Part shown: positions 1-9,666 of the stretch, one piece after another
How positions within the stretch are numbered: position 1 is the stretch's first letter
How the letters are laid out: each line of letters opens with the position of its first letter
NCBI RefSeq assembly: GCF_000969905.1
Contig: NZ_CP009520.1
Span: 4,216,001 to 4,280,000 of the forward strand
Direction: 5' to 3'
DNA: 64,000 bases
Origin: Methanosarcina vacuolata Z-761
Lineage (GTDB): Archaea > Halobacteriota > Methanosarcinia > Methanosarcinales > Methanosarcinaceae
Position numbers and translations under genes: made by a program
The notes under the pieces: model-generated
What the model was told of the DNA's origin: nothing
What the model saw: only the letters and a program-made list of their open reading frames with translations
Database searches by the model: none

Positions 1-1541
1 TCAGTTACGTATATCACATCTCCTTCTTTGACAGCAAGGAGCTTTTCAGGATTTATTATCCGGCCAACAATATTGGTTGAGGAAAATCGTTCTCCTGTGG
101 GGCCGAAAAGTTCGTCGTCTCCAAGTCTTATACCTATAGTCCCCATCCTCTTTGCAGACTGGTTTGTGATCCCTATTTCCCCTCCAAGTACTTTGTCCGT
201 GGGGGTATTTTCTGGAAGGATTTCCTTGTACTTCACAACTTCCTTTTCTGTCTTAAAAAGGTAGGTGTCGTCATATATCATATAAACAGGCAGTTTCCCA
301 ACAGTTTTTGTTTTAAGTTCAAGACCATGGCGGAAGAAATCCACAGATTTCGGGGCTTTTTCAGAGTAAAGCTCAATCTCAATCAGTTTATCTATGGGTA
401 CTGCATACGCAGTCACCTTTGCTTCCCCAAGGATCTCAAGGGTTGTTGGAGGGTTCTGACTGACAATTACGGCATCCTTTCCGGTGTATCCGTCTTTTAC
501 CAGTTCAACCCCTATGGAAGAAAGTACAGGCTCGGCCTCCTCAAAGCTATGTCCCAGAAGCACTATCTGGGGAGGCAGACTCTCAACCGAAAGATTCTGT
601 CCTTCTTCTGCGAGTTTAATGAGTTCGATGCCTTTCGTTACCTGCCCTACAACAGAATGAACAAGGCTTGAAGGACGCTCGTCTCTTGAGATATATATTC
701 TGCCCAACCCATATCCGACTGTACGGACAGAAACTGCACCTTCTCGTCTTGGATCGAAATTTTCATAAGGAGCAGGTATTCCCTTCAGGTCATCATCTGA
801 GATAAACGAACTGGTAGTAACATCTACATTGAGAGTTCCTTCACGAGTAAGGGCATAGAAATGTTCTGCTCCCCCTGGAGCATTCCTGGAAAGTTCAACT
901 TCAAAATAAGTAAATATGCTGTCCCCATCTTCAAGCGGAACAGAAAGATCAGTTGTGCAGGTCTTTTCTGAGATTTGTTCCCATTCTATAATTGGCTCAA
1001 TACCAAGAATTGTATCTTCTCTGGAAAGCCTGGACAAAATTTTTCTTCCGGTCACAACTTCTGCAAAGACCCCATCTTCAGGAGTCCCATATTCCGCAGT
1101 ATGTCTTTTAAGTGAAAAAATAAGATGAGTGTTACGGGGATCAAAACCTCCTGCTCCAAACATCACCTCAAAAGCTTCAAAATTTCCTGTTTCGCGCGAA
1201 GGTTTAATTTCGGCTTCAAAAGGCCCGAAAGCTAGAGCTTCAGGACTTGCCCAGTGGATAGATTTTCCTTCGTACTCTTTAAAATGCTCAGCCCATAATT
1301 TTCCTGAAGGCGACTCAGGATTTCTTATTTCTATCCTGAATTCTCCTCTGGGAGTATTGATAGCGTATTCGGTGACTGTTTCGATCTTTTCCTCAGCGAC
1401 CTCTTTCAGAATTCCGACCGCTGTACCGGCTATATAAGGGGCTCTGGAAACTTTAAGCGCATCTTCAAGGATAGAGCCTGCAGGTAAGGTATATTGTTGC
1501 CCATTCACCTCTACGCTGACCTCATTACTCGTAATCGGCAC
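1..1541 (-). CDS. mmp3: Methanogenesis marker protein 3 (partial, runs off window edge)
   Basis: One minus-strand frame is open from a GTG at 1541 to the window edge, giving about 513 codons without a stop; the C-terminus lies outside. An in-frame TAG just upstream and no in-frame ATG make GTG 1541 the likely start. The translation begins VPITSNEVSVEVNGQ and has a cyclophilin-like stretch around FEVMFGAGGFDPRNTH. I recognise it as methanogenesis marker 3, a family confined to methanogens and their relatives and known to take part with component A2 in activating methyl-coenzyme M reductase. It follows atwA by 41 bp on the same strand, which supports this. The family assignment is from recall and context, and the exact start is uncertain because no strong ribosome-binding site is visible. 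Confidence 0.75.
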   Translation of the reverse strand, partial: MPITSNEVSVEVNGQQYTLPAGSILEDALKVSRAPYIAGTAVGILKEVAEEKIETVTEYAINTPRGEFRIEIRNPESPSGKLWAEHFKEYEGKSIHWASPEALAFGPFEAEIKPSRETGNFEAFEVMFGAGGFDPRNTHLIFSLKRHTAEYGTPEDGVFAEVVTGRKILSRLSREDTILGIEPIIEWEQISEKTCTTDLSVPLEDGDSIFTYFEVELSRNAPGGAEHFYALTREGTLNVDVTTSSFISDDDLKGIPAPYENFDPRREGAVSVRTVGYGLGRIYISRDERPSSLVHSVVGQVTKGIELIKLAEEGQNLSVESLPPQIVLLGHSFEEAEPVLSSIGVELVKDGYTGKDAVIVSQNPPTTLEILGEAKVTAYAVPIDKLIEIELYSEKAPKSVDFFRHGLELKTKTVGKLPVYMIYDDTYLFKTEKEVVKYKEILPENTPTDKVLGGEIGITNQSAKRMGTIGIRLGDDELFGPTGERFSSTNIVGRIINPEKLLAVKEGDVIYVT

Positions 1542-1582
1542 CTCATTTAGTATTTTTCTATACTACAGAGGTGGCAGCATAT

Positions 1583-3196
1583 TTATATCTCTTCTGCAGC
1601 TTGGATCCTTTCATCTTCGGTGAGTTGAGATAGTATACTCTTCGGCTCACCTATGTCTACAATCTTACCATTGCGCATAAGTGCAACACGGTCACATATC
1701 TCGTTTACGAAGTCGATATCGTGAGAAACTACAACAAATGTTTCCCCTATCTCTTCTCTAGCTTTCAGGATGGAATTCGTCACCGAGACCTTGGTAATCG
1801 GGTCCATAGTCCCTGTTGGTTCATCCATAATGACGATTCTCGGTTCCTTGATCAGAACCTGTGCAAGTGCAATCCGGTGCCGCTCCCCTTCACTCAGCTC
1901 ATCAGTCATTTTGGGCAAAATAGCTTTTGCCTTGTTTTCCTCAAAACCTGCAGCTTTGAGAGTAATTACAGCTTTTCTGACCCCGAGTTCAAAAGGCAAA
2001 TCAAGACTAATAGACTCGGTAAGATTATCTATTACTGAGCTATGAGTGTAAAGGCCGTATTCCTGGTGCAAGAACCCCATATATTTGGTTGCTCTTCCTT
2101 TATTATCCACCCCCAGCTTTGTCATGTCAACCCATTCGTCTCCCACACGAACCTCAACTTCTCCGGATGTGGGTGGTAATATTCCCATTAAAATTTTGGA
2201 GGTTGTAGTCTTGCCTGCTCCGCTCACTCCGACTAGCCCGAAGATTTCTCCTTCATTTACATCAAAAGAAATCCCGTCTACAGCTCTAACCACGCCTCGG
2301 TCGACTGAAATATAACGCTTTGATAGGTCTCTTACCCTGATTATAGGTTCCCCTACCATGACATTCTTTTCCTGCCTCACAATGGATACACTTTGCATAA
2401 AGATTGCAGAAACCTCAAGTGGATCCCCTTCCTTGACTACCTCTCCGTTTTCAAGCAGGATAGCTTTGTTCGCCATCTGTTCAATAACTTCAGGCCAGTG
2501 CGAAGTCAGGACCATGCTCATATTATAATTCTTGACTGCCCTTATCATAGCATCGTGTACCAGCTTTGCAGTCATGGGATCAAGGGTACCTGTGGGCTCG
2601 TCAGCTAACAGGAGCAAAGGATTTCTCACAAGCTGCCTTGCAAGCACAACTCTCTGTTTTTCTCCGCCTGAAAGTTCTCTTGCAACATGCATCATGCGGT
2701 GACTCAGGTTTACTTCTTCCAGCAGTTCGATTGCTTTTCTCATGGAGTCTTGCCCGGCATATCCTATTTCATTCAGGGAGTTTATGACGTTTACAAGAAC
2801 CCTTTCGTCTCCGTAAAGTGCAAAGGTGCGCTGAAGCATGATAGCTATACGCTTTGTAATATCTTTCCTTATAGGTTCATAAAGTGAAAGTTTTACAAAA
2901 TCAGCTTCGAAAGCTTCCAGTACTTCTCCACAGACCGGACACTTCTGGCCTGTCTTGCTGGGGCGTTCTATGTATCCACATTTCGAGCAACGTGATAGAT
3001 GATAAATTACTTCACCTGAAATGTTCTCAAAAGACTCTGTGCCGCGCAGTACATGCATCAGGATTGTTTTTCCGGACCCGCTTTTTCCCAGAATTCCAAC
3101 TATTTCCCCTTCATTGATACTTAAGTTTACGTTTTTCAGGGCCTTATGACCGTCGAAATCTACTGTTAGATTTTTGACTTCAATAAATACTGGCAT
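1583..3196 (-). CDS. atwA: Methyl-coenzyme M reductase system component A2 (twin ABC ATPase)
   Basis: This 537-residue soluble protein has two ABC ATPase domains and no membrane segments. Domain 1 has Walker A GKSGSGKT (37-44) and signature LSGGEKQR. Domain 2 has GVSGAGKTT and the variant signature LSEGERHR. A four-cysteine zinc-ribbon-like insert (Cys70, 73, 86, 89) sits inside domain 1, a hallmark of component A2. The known role is ATP-dependent reductive activation of the nickel cofactor F430 in methyl-coenzyme M reductase, in a complex that includes marker proteins such as Mmp3. The start is set by GGAGG about 8 nt before ATG 3196. It is probably co-transcribed with mmp3 downstream. Confidence 0.92.
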   Translation of the reverse strand: MPVFIEVKNLTVDFDGHKALKNVNLSINEGEIVGILGKSGSGKTILMHVLRGTESFENISGEVIYHLSRCSKCGYIERPSKTGQKCPVCGEVLEAFEADFVKLSLYEPIRKDITKRIAIMLQRTFALYGDERVLVNVINSLNEIGYAGQDSMRKAIELLEEVNLSHRMMHVARELSGGEKQRVVLARQLVRNPLLLLADEPTGTLDPMTAKLVHDAMIRAVKNYNMSMVLTSHWPEVIEQMANKAILLENGEVVKEGDPLEVSAIFMQSVSIVRQEKNVMVGEPIIRVRDLSKRYISVDRGVVRAVDGISFDVNEGEIFGLVGVSGAGKTTTSKILMGILPPTSGEVEVRVGDEWVDMTKLGVDNKGRATKYMGFLHQEYGLYTHSSVIDNLTESISLDLPFELGVRKAVITLKAAGFEENKAKAILPKMTDELSEGERHRIALAQVLIKEPRIVIMDEPTGTMDPITKVSVTNSILKAREEIGETFVVVSHDIDFVNEICDRVALMRNGKIVDIGEPKSILSQLTEDERIQAAEEI

Positions 3197-3572
3197 GGAT
3201 TTTCCTCCGCAATTATGAGCTGCAATACTTTCTGGTGGCTTTTGCCTGCCTGAGCATATCGCTCAAGAGTGAAAAGCAATTACTATAAATGAATAACACA
3301 ATAGTACAAACAACGAATTTCACACGCTTAATGAATTTCACACATTTGGGCAACAACTACATAAGAGTAAAGATTACATAAACATAACGCATTATTTTTT
3401 CACTGTTAACATTTAAAGCACATTTACAGTTAAGTCAAGTTCATCTGACGAACCTTGCTTAATCAGTACTTTTATCTTGTCCTGTATGTGACTCGATGTA
3501 TTATATTGATTTGTCTTATTATCGCCGTCGTGTTATATAGATTCGTTTATATAATAATTCTCTTTACATCCT
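3197..3572. other. Intergenic region upstream of atwA
   Basis: This is AT-rich DNA between atwA and the HAD gene, both on the minus strand. On the minus strand a TATA-like TTTATAGTAA lies near 3279-3288, a plausible atwA promoter, with a short GAGC/GCTC inverted repeat at about 3253-3265 in the leader. I see no gene here. Confidence 0.4.
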
Positions 3573-4373
3573 TTACAGCGCTTTTACCACATCTACAACT
3601 TTGATAATATCGTCAATAACCACGTCTGCTGCTTCTCTTAGTTCTTTGGGCCTTTTGTCGCCCTGCTGCGTTGTCATTACTCCTAGATCTGCTGCTCTGA
3701 ATGCCAGTATGTCGTTAATCCCATCCCCTACCATAATTACTTTGTCATATTTTTGTTTTAGCTCAAGCACTACTTTTTCCTTCATCAGAGTGTTTGAAAA
3801 AGCAAAGACTCTTTCCTGAGGAATGTTTATGAACTCAGCCAGTTGCATGAGAGCAAATAAACTATCTCCGGATGCTATGTACGTATCTACTTTCATGGAA
3901 TGGAGAGCCTGAACTGTTTGTAACGTGGTACTGAATACATGCCCTCCTGTACTCAGTACATATGGCACGCTTCTAGCTTGAGAGTCAACTATCAGGCCTG
4001 CTGCCAGATAAAAAACATTTGGACAGTGGGAGGTAACTGCTTCCAGCACATCATGTATATCACCCATTCTTGGGGACGTTCCCCTTATGATATCACATGC
4101 AATCTCCTGAGTAAAAAGTCCTTTTGAACAGCTTATACCTATTGAAACTCTGTACTCTTTTATAAACTCAAACAGAGGCATCTCTTTTCTTGAGCTCAGG
4201 AGTATATCACTTTCAGCGTTCAGAACGACAAGCCCGCATCCATTCTTTTGCGCGACAATAGCAGTGCTCTCTATGTTTTCAAGGATATCCCCGGTACTGA
4301 CTTCCTTTGCAACCCTGTACATATGTAGAAGGGTTCCGGCACTGTCAAAGACCACTGCAATTCTTTTGGACAT
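3573..4373 (-). CDS. HAD-superfamily phosphatase, P-type-ATPase-like
   Basis: This 266-residue soluble protein has the HAD motifs in order. Motif I is FDSAGT (nucleophile Asp10), motif II is YIASGD (165-170), Lys200 is a motif III candidate, and motif IV is GDGIND (216-221). The last two resemble P-type ATPase catalytic domains (DKTGT, TGD, GDGxND), but there are no membrane helices. Motif I lacks the second aspartate used as acid/base by most HAD phosphatases, as in P-type ATPases. I know similar soluble proteins from methanogens but no proven substrate. It lies 376 bp upstream of atwA on the same strand and is probably transcribed separately. The family call is firm; the function is unknown. 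Confidence 0.7.
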   Translation of the reverse strand: MSKRIAVVFDSAGTLLHMYRVAKEVSTGDILENIESTAIVAQKNGCGLVVLNAESDILLSSRKEMPLFEFIKEYRVSIGISCSKGLFTQEIACDIIRGTSPRMGDIHDVLEAVTSHCPNVFYLAAGLIVDSQARSVPYVLSTGGHVFSTTLQTVQALHSMKVDTYIASGDSLFALMQLAEFINIPQERVFAFSNTLMKEKVVLELKQKYDKVIMVGDGINDILAFRAADLGVMTTQQGDKRPKELREAADVVIDDIIKVVDVVKAL

Positions 4374-4472
4374 ATCAAGTGATTAAGCTATTAAATAAAA
4401 AAATCTTTGCGAAAATCTGGAAACAAAAATAAGAATTTGTAAATAATAGAAGTTTGTGAAGAAAAGTTAACT

Positions 4473-5360
4473 TCACAGGATTGAGGCCCCTGAAATAAGG
4501 ACACCAGCAAGGAACCCCAGGATTACTCCAGAATTCAAAAAGGGAAGGCCTGCCTGCGGGTTCCCTTTCATTACCTGGATGGAAAGTACGGCGTGACCTA
4601 TAAGCGTGCCCAGTATGGCCCCAAGGACCGGATAGAAATTATTTGTCATGAAGACGTTTGCCGAGACTACCAGCAGGGTAGGCATAACCGCATCTCCGAG
4701 CCCCATGAAAAACGCCTCATGCTTTTCTCCCTTTTTGAAGTCTTCTTTTAAGAAAGAATATTTCAGGTGTTTTGGAATTACAAACATGATTGGAAGTTTC
4801 AGATCCATTATCCCCTCGGCCATATCTACCATATGCTTTGTTTTGTACACTGAGATAGCGTCATATATTGCAAGAAGAACCAGAAGCACTATTACTGGGA
4901 CAACTGAGAGGGAAATTCCTATCAGGGCACTGACCCCGGCTGCAATACAAACTCCCACAATGTCAACAACATACCATTCTGGATATTTATAGAGCAGCAC
5001 TGTTATTACGATGGATAGCACAACTGAGGCAATGGACGCAAATCCTGAAAGAGAAGGAATGAGGACAAACAGAGCCAGGACTACGTAATATATAGTGCTT
5101 ATTATGGCCAGATAAATAGTGAAGCTGATTACCCACTTCATATTTTTCTTTATTGCCAGAAGGACAAACAGGGTAAAAGCCAGGATCATTATAATATAAT
5201 ATATAGAATTGGACACCTGGGTTGGGTCCTCAAAAGCCTGCATTCCACTAACTTCCATTGGCGTGGACAAAAAAAGTGCAAGAACCTGCACTATAAGAAT
5301 TAGTCCTCCCATGGAAATAATAGGTAAATAATCTTTAATTGATTGTTCGATGGAACTCAA
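4473..5360 (-). CDS. Presenilin-like intramembrane aspartyl protease (A22/SPP_2 family)
   Basis: This 295-residue polytopic membrane protein has about eight or nine hydrophobic segments. It shows the three signatures of GxGD proteases: YD at Tyr166-Asp167, GLGD at 220-223, and a GLPFLN sequence (271-276) in place of the PAL motif. Archaeal homologues cleave transmembrane substrates within the membrane, with Asp167 and Asp223 as the expected catalytic pair. Glutamine near residue 262 and the QAGLPF context match the archaeal subgroup. It is on the same strand as the HAD gene, 99 bp upstream of it. The physiological substrate cannot be read from the sequence. Confidence 0.85.
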   Translation of the reverse strand: MSSIEQSIKDYLPIISMGGLILIVQVLALFLSTPMEVSGMQAFEDPTQVSNSIYYIIMILAFTLFVLLAIKKNMKWVISFTIYLAIISTIYYVVLALFVLIPSLSGFASIASVVLSIVITVLLYKYPEWYVVDIVGVCIAAGVSALIGISLSVVPVIVLLVLLAIYDAISVYKTKHMVDMAEGIMDLKLPIMFVIPKHLKYSFLKEDFKKGEKHEAFFMGLGDAVMPTLLVVSANVFMTNNFYPVLGAILGTLIGHAVLSIQVMKGNPQAGLPFLNSGVILGFLAGVLISGASIL

Positions 5361-5647
5361 GTGCTAAACTCCTTAATTCTTAACAGTATGCCTTTTCTAT
5401 TCCTTTATTATACTTACTGTACTTTCATCTCCGACTTCTCCTGACTGTTTATATATAACTTTACCTGGGAAATATTATTTTTCTGATATTGTCTTTAAAA
5501 TATAGTGTTTTTTCACGAAATGTCTCCAGGATACATCTCTCCTATACTGGCTCTTTTTTCATAGGAGCGATAATTAAAAGTAAAGGAATAAATCGATAAA
5601 CATGTGTTTGTGAAAAATTAGAGATTACATCTCTTAAAAATTAAATT

Positions 5648-5696
5648 GCGGGCGTCCAACCTACCATAAAGACAAGGTATGTTTTGGGCCGCCCGC
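5648..5696. other. Strong GC-rich hairpin in intergenic DNA
   Basis: In AT-rich surroundings, GCGGGC at 5648-5653 pairs with GCCCGC at 5691-5696, and GTCCAA pairs with TTGGGC just inside. Further pairing of CTACC with GGTA leads to an apical loop. It could be a terminator, part of a small RNA or a miniature-element remnant. No T-run follows on the plus strand. It lies in a 736-bp gap (5361-6096) that otherwise holds only the candidate structured RNA at 5818-5935. Confidence 0.5.
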
Positions 5697-5817
5697 CCGG
5701 TTACTTAGAAACAGATGATTATGTATCCTTTAACAAGATTTCTTAACATAAGTGATTGAAATTTTGACCTCGGTTTCCTATCAGATTTGATGTATCTATA
5801 AAAGGAAGCTATGGTTT

Positions 5818-5935
5818 AGCATGAAAGTACGGAACAAAACTGACTCACGATGCTCCAAAACGAAGAGGTAAGGGTTCACTTCACCCCATCAAAAGAATGG
5901 GATATTCGTGACCTCTGCGCTTCCGTTGTAATAAA
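5818..5935. ncRNA. Candidate structured RNA (unassigned)
   Basis: Several short helices lie next to each other: AGCAT near 5818 with ATGCT near 5851, GGGTTCACTTCACCC, CCCAT with ATGGG, and an outer AGAGGT/ACCTCT pair. No coding frame or known RNA consensus was recognised. The helices are short, so this is only a pointer to a possible small RNA, transcribed in either direction. Confidence 0.2.
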
Positions 5936-6096
5936 CAAAATAGAAAAAAGTAAAAAATAGAAAATCGTAAAGATAGAAAAGCAGTAAATACTTTAAGGAA
6001 TAGTCCGCTTGATAATTTGAAACAAGCTAGATTACATAACGCGCGTGTATGTGCTTGTGTATGCGGAACAATTTTTACAGGTGTTAGAGGTATACG

Positions 6097-6420
6097 ATGG
6101 AGACTAGAGATACAGTATTTCTTGTTGTGATGGTTCTGTCATCCTTTCTTCTATCCTTTGAGTGGCTTAGAAGATTTGCATATAAATCCACAAATCCCCT
6201 GATTATTCTTTCAGTTATGGTTCTGGTCGGAACATTAGCTGTTATGCTCATCTCTGTTAACAATAGGCTTCAGGAACTCGAAAACAAAATGGAGGCAAAA
6301 GATCGTACCCTCAAGGTCAACATGGAGAGTACAGAAACAAATATTGAAGAACGGATGAATGAGCTATCAAGCAAAATTGATAATGCAGTTTACGAATTCA
6401 ACCGCAGAAAATACCACTAA
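6097..6420 (+). CDS. Small membrane protein with C-terminal coiled coil
   Basis: This 107-residue protein has two predicted membrane helices, at about residues 7-24 and 33-53. A charged, heptad-like region from about 55 to 100 (NNRLQELENKMEAK and onward) is consistent with a coiled coil facing the cytoplasm. A GAGGT-like ribosome-binding site precedes ATG 6097. Both flanks are non-coding, so there is no operon context. The function is unknown. Composition and start signal make it a likely real gene. Confidence 0.65.
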   Translation: METRDTVFLVVMVLSSFLLSFEWLRRFAYKSTNPLIILSVMVLVGTLAVMLISVNNRLQELENKMEAKDRTLKVNMESTETNIEERMNELSSKIDNAVYEFNRRKYH

Positions 6421-6916
6421 TCTCATCTATAACTTTTTATTTTAGGGCAAACATTTAATTTCTTATTTTTAAAAAGCATAGCTTGAATCCACGGTATTTG
6501 CTAACAATCATATTTAATTTTTTTACCTATGGGTACGTAATATTTTATAAGTATGTCCTTTATAGGGCAGGAATCTTCGATATATGCGGTGTTAATTGAA
6601 AGAAAAATGGCCCAAGTACTTTTTGAACGGATTCTCAGGCTTCACTCAGTTTTGAATTTAAGTTATTAACATTTATCCAAATTTTAATCCGAATGTATGT
6701 TAATTTTTCTAATCTAATTAATACCCGATCAGGACATTTCGGGCACAGAGTCCATGATTCAGTAAGTTATATATACTTGTTCTTCTGTAGAACAGAGAAT
6801 ATCTGAAGTTTAACAATTACAAAATAATGCATCAGATATTTTGTATCGCAAGTTATTATTACTCAGAGTTAGTATTATTTGATTACTTGTGTAAGCAGGT
6901 AAAGAAGGAAAGCTAT
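6421..6916. other. Intergenic region, probable promoter near its end
   Basis: This is AT-rich DNA without coding signal. A TATA-like TTATATATA at about 6768-6776 may drive the small gene at 6917. Confidence 0.35.
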
Positions 6917-7219
6917 ATGCACCTTAGTCTGGAACCGATTGGAATTATTACAAAGGTTGCAAATAAGTCGGAAATTTTGATTTATTCTGATTTTGAACAG
7001 GTCATACGAAATATCGTGTCCAAAATAGGAGAAGGGGCTGAGAAAGGACAGAAGCTCCTGGTCGTCCATAAAAATAACAATCAGAAACAGGCGGATGGTC
7101 ACCAGGTTCAGGTCACGAAAGCGACTTTACTGGAAAGAAAAGGTAATTTGCTGACAATATCCAAAATAGAAGCAAATGAAGATTCAGTAATCGATGTTCG
7201 ACTTGACCTTACTGCTTGA
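6917..7219 (+). CDS. Conserved hypothetical small protein
   Basis: This 100-residue soluble protein begins MHLSLEPIGIITKV. ATG 6917 is preferred over an upstream ATG at 6827 because AAGGA lies 9 nt before it, and because the extra N-terminus is cysteine-, tyrosine- and serine-rich and unlike the rest. The opening PIGII resembles the first strand of TrmO/TsaA-like beta barrels, but the protein is too short and lacks the other motifs, so I do not assign that function. It stands alone. Composition suggests a compact alpha/beta protein. Confidence 0.6.
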   Translation: MHLSLEPIGIITKVANKSEILIYSDFEQVIRNIVSKIGEGAEKGQKLLVVHKNNNQKQADGHQVQVTKATLLERKGNLLTISKIEANEDSVIDVRLDLTA

Positions 7220-7640
7220 TTTTCTTAGGTGTATGTACAGGCTATAAAACCCATTAAGTTCTCGTCTCTTTTCTATTCTCTTACTGGATAGCTTTGATTA
7301 GGCCTCAGGAAGGGCTAATGAGGTTAAATTCAATATAATAGATTAAAAGTCCTGACTGGAAGGAGATTCTATAGCTTTTCTGGACCCTATGATCCGAGGA
7401 ATTACATGGATTGTCTGGACTCTATGATCCAATGAATTCAGTGACTAAATGAACTCAGTGACCGATGATTTCCATGAATTTGAGTGAAAATCACATTATT
7501 TTTCTTTACTTTTTTCCTCCTGAGTGGTACTGTCTTTCAACAGTGTATATTCATCGATAAGTATCTCAGGATAATTCTGAACACGCGGTAAATATAAGAC
7601 TTCAGTATCTATAAAGCGTATTGAGCAATGAAACACATGA

Positions 7641-7715
7641 TTGCTGTAAAGCATCTTTAACATTGACTTGCTGTATAGCATCTTTAACATCGACTTGCTG
7701 TAAAGCATTTTTGAT
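7641..7715. repeat. Tandem repeat, 27-bp unit, about 2.8 copies
   Basis: The unit starting TTGCTGTAAAGCATCTTTAA recurs at 7641, 7668 and 7695 with few mismatches; the last copy is incomplete. It lies in the 780-bp gene-free stretch between 7220 and 7999, which otherwise shows only weak direct repeats (CTATGATCC near 7388 and 7422). Confidence 0.8.
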
Positions 7716-7999
7716 ATAAACCTGCAGTAAAATCTCCTGATATGTCTTTTGATATTTACTTTCTATATAATAGTTTGAGGTTAAAAGAATAAGAAAAGAC
7801 TAAGGAATGATTCAAATAGAATATCAAAGGTTTTTGTTGCCAAAAATGATTATTTAGGAAAATGGAACTATAGATAAATTCCCCAACTGAAAATTTGAAG
7901 TTATATTTTTATCATTCCTCAAAGGAAAGTAATAAAAAGGAAGAAAGGTAGTGAAAGCGCTGAAGCTTTCTGGTAAGTTTCAAACATTCGAGGGAAAAT

Positions 8000-9016
8000 A
8001 TGGGCACAGATATAGGCGACCTGCTCCAGAAAAGAAAAGTTGAGCTTTCGGATCTTACAAATCAGGTAGTTGCAATTGATGCGTTTAATACTCTACACCA
8101 GTTTTTGAGCATTATTCGCCAGCGGGATGGAAGTCCTCTGGTTGATTCTGCAGGGAGAGTGACCTCACATCTCTCAGGCCTGCTCTACCGGACAGCAAGC
8201 CTTGTAGAAGCCGGTGTCAAGCCTCTTTTTGTTTTTGACGGCAAACCTCCGGATCTCAAGTCCGAAACCCTGGACCGAAGAAAAGAAGTCAGGGAATCCT
8301 CCCGGGAAAAGTGGGAAAATGCAAAGGCTGTCGGGGATCTTGAATCGGCATATAAGTATGCTCAGGCTTCTTCGAAAGTAAACCAGGAAATTGTTGAAGA
8401 CTCCAAATATCTCCTTGACATTATGGGAGTTCCCTTTGTTCAGGCACCCAGTGAGGGCGAAGCCCAGGCTGCACATATGGTCCTCAAAAAAGATGCAAAC
8501 TGCGTTGCTTCTCAAGATTACGATTCATTTCTTTTCGGGGCTCCTATTGTTGTCCGGAATCTGGCCGTAACAGGAAAACGAAAGCTTCCGGGAAAAAACG
8601 TTTACGTTGACGTCGAACCCGAAAAAATCGAGCTGGATGAGACTCTCGAAGCCCTGGAAATTACAAGGGAACAGCTCATAGATATCGCTATCTGTGTGGG
8701 CACGGATTATAACAAAGGGCTGGAGAAAGTAGGCCCCAAAACAGCCCTTAAACTAATTAAAAAGCATGGGGACATTTATGCCGTACTCCGCGAAAAAAAG
8801 GCAGAAATTGATGCTGTAGACCAGATAAGAGATATCTTTCTCCACCCTGAAGTAACGGATGATTACAAGATAAGATGGGGAAAACCTGATTCTGAAAAAC
8901 TTCTTGAATTTCTCTGCGAGAGCCATGATTTCTCAATTGATAGGGTGGGAAAAGCTGCAGAACGGCTTAAAGCTGCCTCAGGAGCCAGACAAAAAACTCT
9001 TGACCAGTGGTTTTAA
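8000..9016 (+). CDS. fen: Flap endonuclease 1 (FEN1)
   Basis: This 338-residue structure-specific 5' nuclease removes flaps and RNA primers in replication and repair. The N-terminal nuclease domain has [11 protein letters not shown] and FVFDGKPP. The internal domain has [10 protein letters not shown] and [11 protein letters not shown], which carry metal-binding acidic residues, followed by a helix-hairpin-helix region with GTDYNKG and [14 protein letters not shown]. The C-terminal QKTLDQWF (331-338) is a canonical PCNA-interacting peptide. GAGGGA lies about 7 nt upstream of ATG 8000. Length matches archaeal FEN1. The gene is monocistronic as far as can be seen. Confidence 0.95.
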   Translation: MGTDIGDLLQKRKVELSDLTNQVVAIDAFNTLHQFLSIIRQRDGSPLVDSAGRVTSHLSGLLYRTASLVEAGVKPLFVFDGKPPDLKSETLDRRKEVRESSREKWENAKAVGDLESAYKYAQASSKVNQEIVEDSKYLLDIMGVPFVQAPSEGEAQAAHMVLKKDANCVASQDYDSFLFGAPIVVRNLAVTGKRKLPGKNVYVDVEPEKIELDETLEALEITREQLIDIAICVGTDYNKGLEKVGPKTALKLIKKHGDIYAVLREKKAEIDAVDQIRDIFLHPEVTDDYKIRWGKPDSEKLLEFLCESHDFSIDRVGKAAERLKAASGARQKTLDQWF

Positions 9017-9109
9017 GAAATTTTTGTTCAAAATCCTTATTTTCCTAATTTTTTTATTTATGTTATATTTTATCCTTAACTATTCAGTCAAGGAAATCTG
9101 ATACTGACA

Positions 9110-9573
9110 AGAACAGGCCTGAACTCTTCCCAGAAAGAACATTCACACGCCCTACGTATGGAGTTGTGGGTCCTGAACTTCTCTCCACATCTGGGGGGTT
9201 TGTGCAATCAAATGGTATTTTGCCGGATTTGTGGCCCACCGCTTTTTCAGACCCTCATTGCCTGGGCTTCGGGAAGTGTAGTCCTTTCGCTGATACAGCC
9301 CGTAATTTTGGAGATGCCGCAACCGCTGTTCCTCTGGATATAGCTTTTTTTATTTTATGGAAAAAAACCAGATAAGCATTTCACTTATGTCTCGGGGCAC
9401 CTGGGACATGATTGGATTATCCGCTTGCAGATCTTCTAATATCTCCTAATGGAACTTTTTATGACTATTGTAATTTTCAGGATAATCCACGATACGAGAA
9501 AATCAGTACTCTTCCGTATTTGGTGGTGTAGCCCCAGGTATTGTTGACAAAATCCAACAGGTAGTCAAAAAAT
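9110..9573 (+). pseudogene. Possible decayed coding region, identity unknown
   Basis: Between fen and the beta-RFAP synthase gene the DNA is less AT-rich and protein-like stretches appear in different plus-strand frames. One is open across about 9107-9373 and contains GVVGPELLSTSGGFVQSNG; a short stretch ending IVDKIQQVVKK stops at about 9573. No single frame spans the region and no start is convincing. It could be a frameshifted gene remnant. I do not recognise a family. Confidence 0.25.
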
Positions 9574-9666
9574 AAAAAAAGTAAAAAATGTGATCAAAGT
9601 AAGGATTCGCTGGTTAGGGAACAGGCTGTACGCAGAATTCCGTCTCGCTCACTGAATATAAGGCTT

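Noticed and set aside
28-1437. Several plus-strand frames in the first 1.4 kb
   Set aside because: They lie antisense to the continuous minus-strand mmp3 frame, whose codon pattern and protein sequence are coherent.
5700-5850. C/D box small RNA
   Set aside because: Fragments resembling C (GATGATT) and D (CTGA) boxes occur, but not with the paired C/D and C'/D' spacing needed.
6827-6916. N-terminal extension of the small gene at 6917
   Set aside because: The upstream ATG lacks a ribosome-binding site, while AAGGA lies correctly before ATG 6917.
7496-7708. 70-residue minus-strand frame with MLYSKSMLK repeats
   Set aside because: It is a translation of the 27-bp tandem repeat, with no ribosome-binding site or homologue-like composition.
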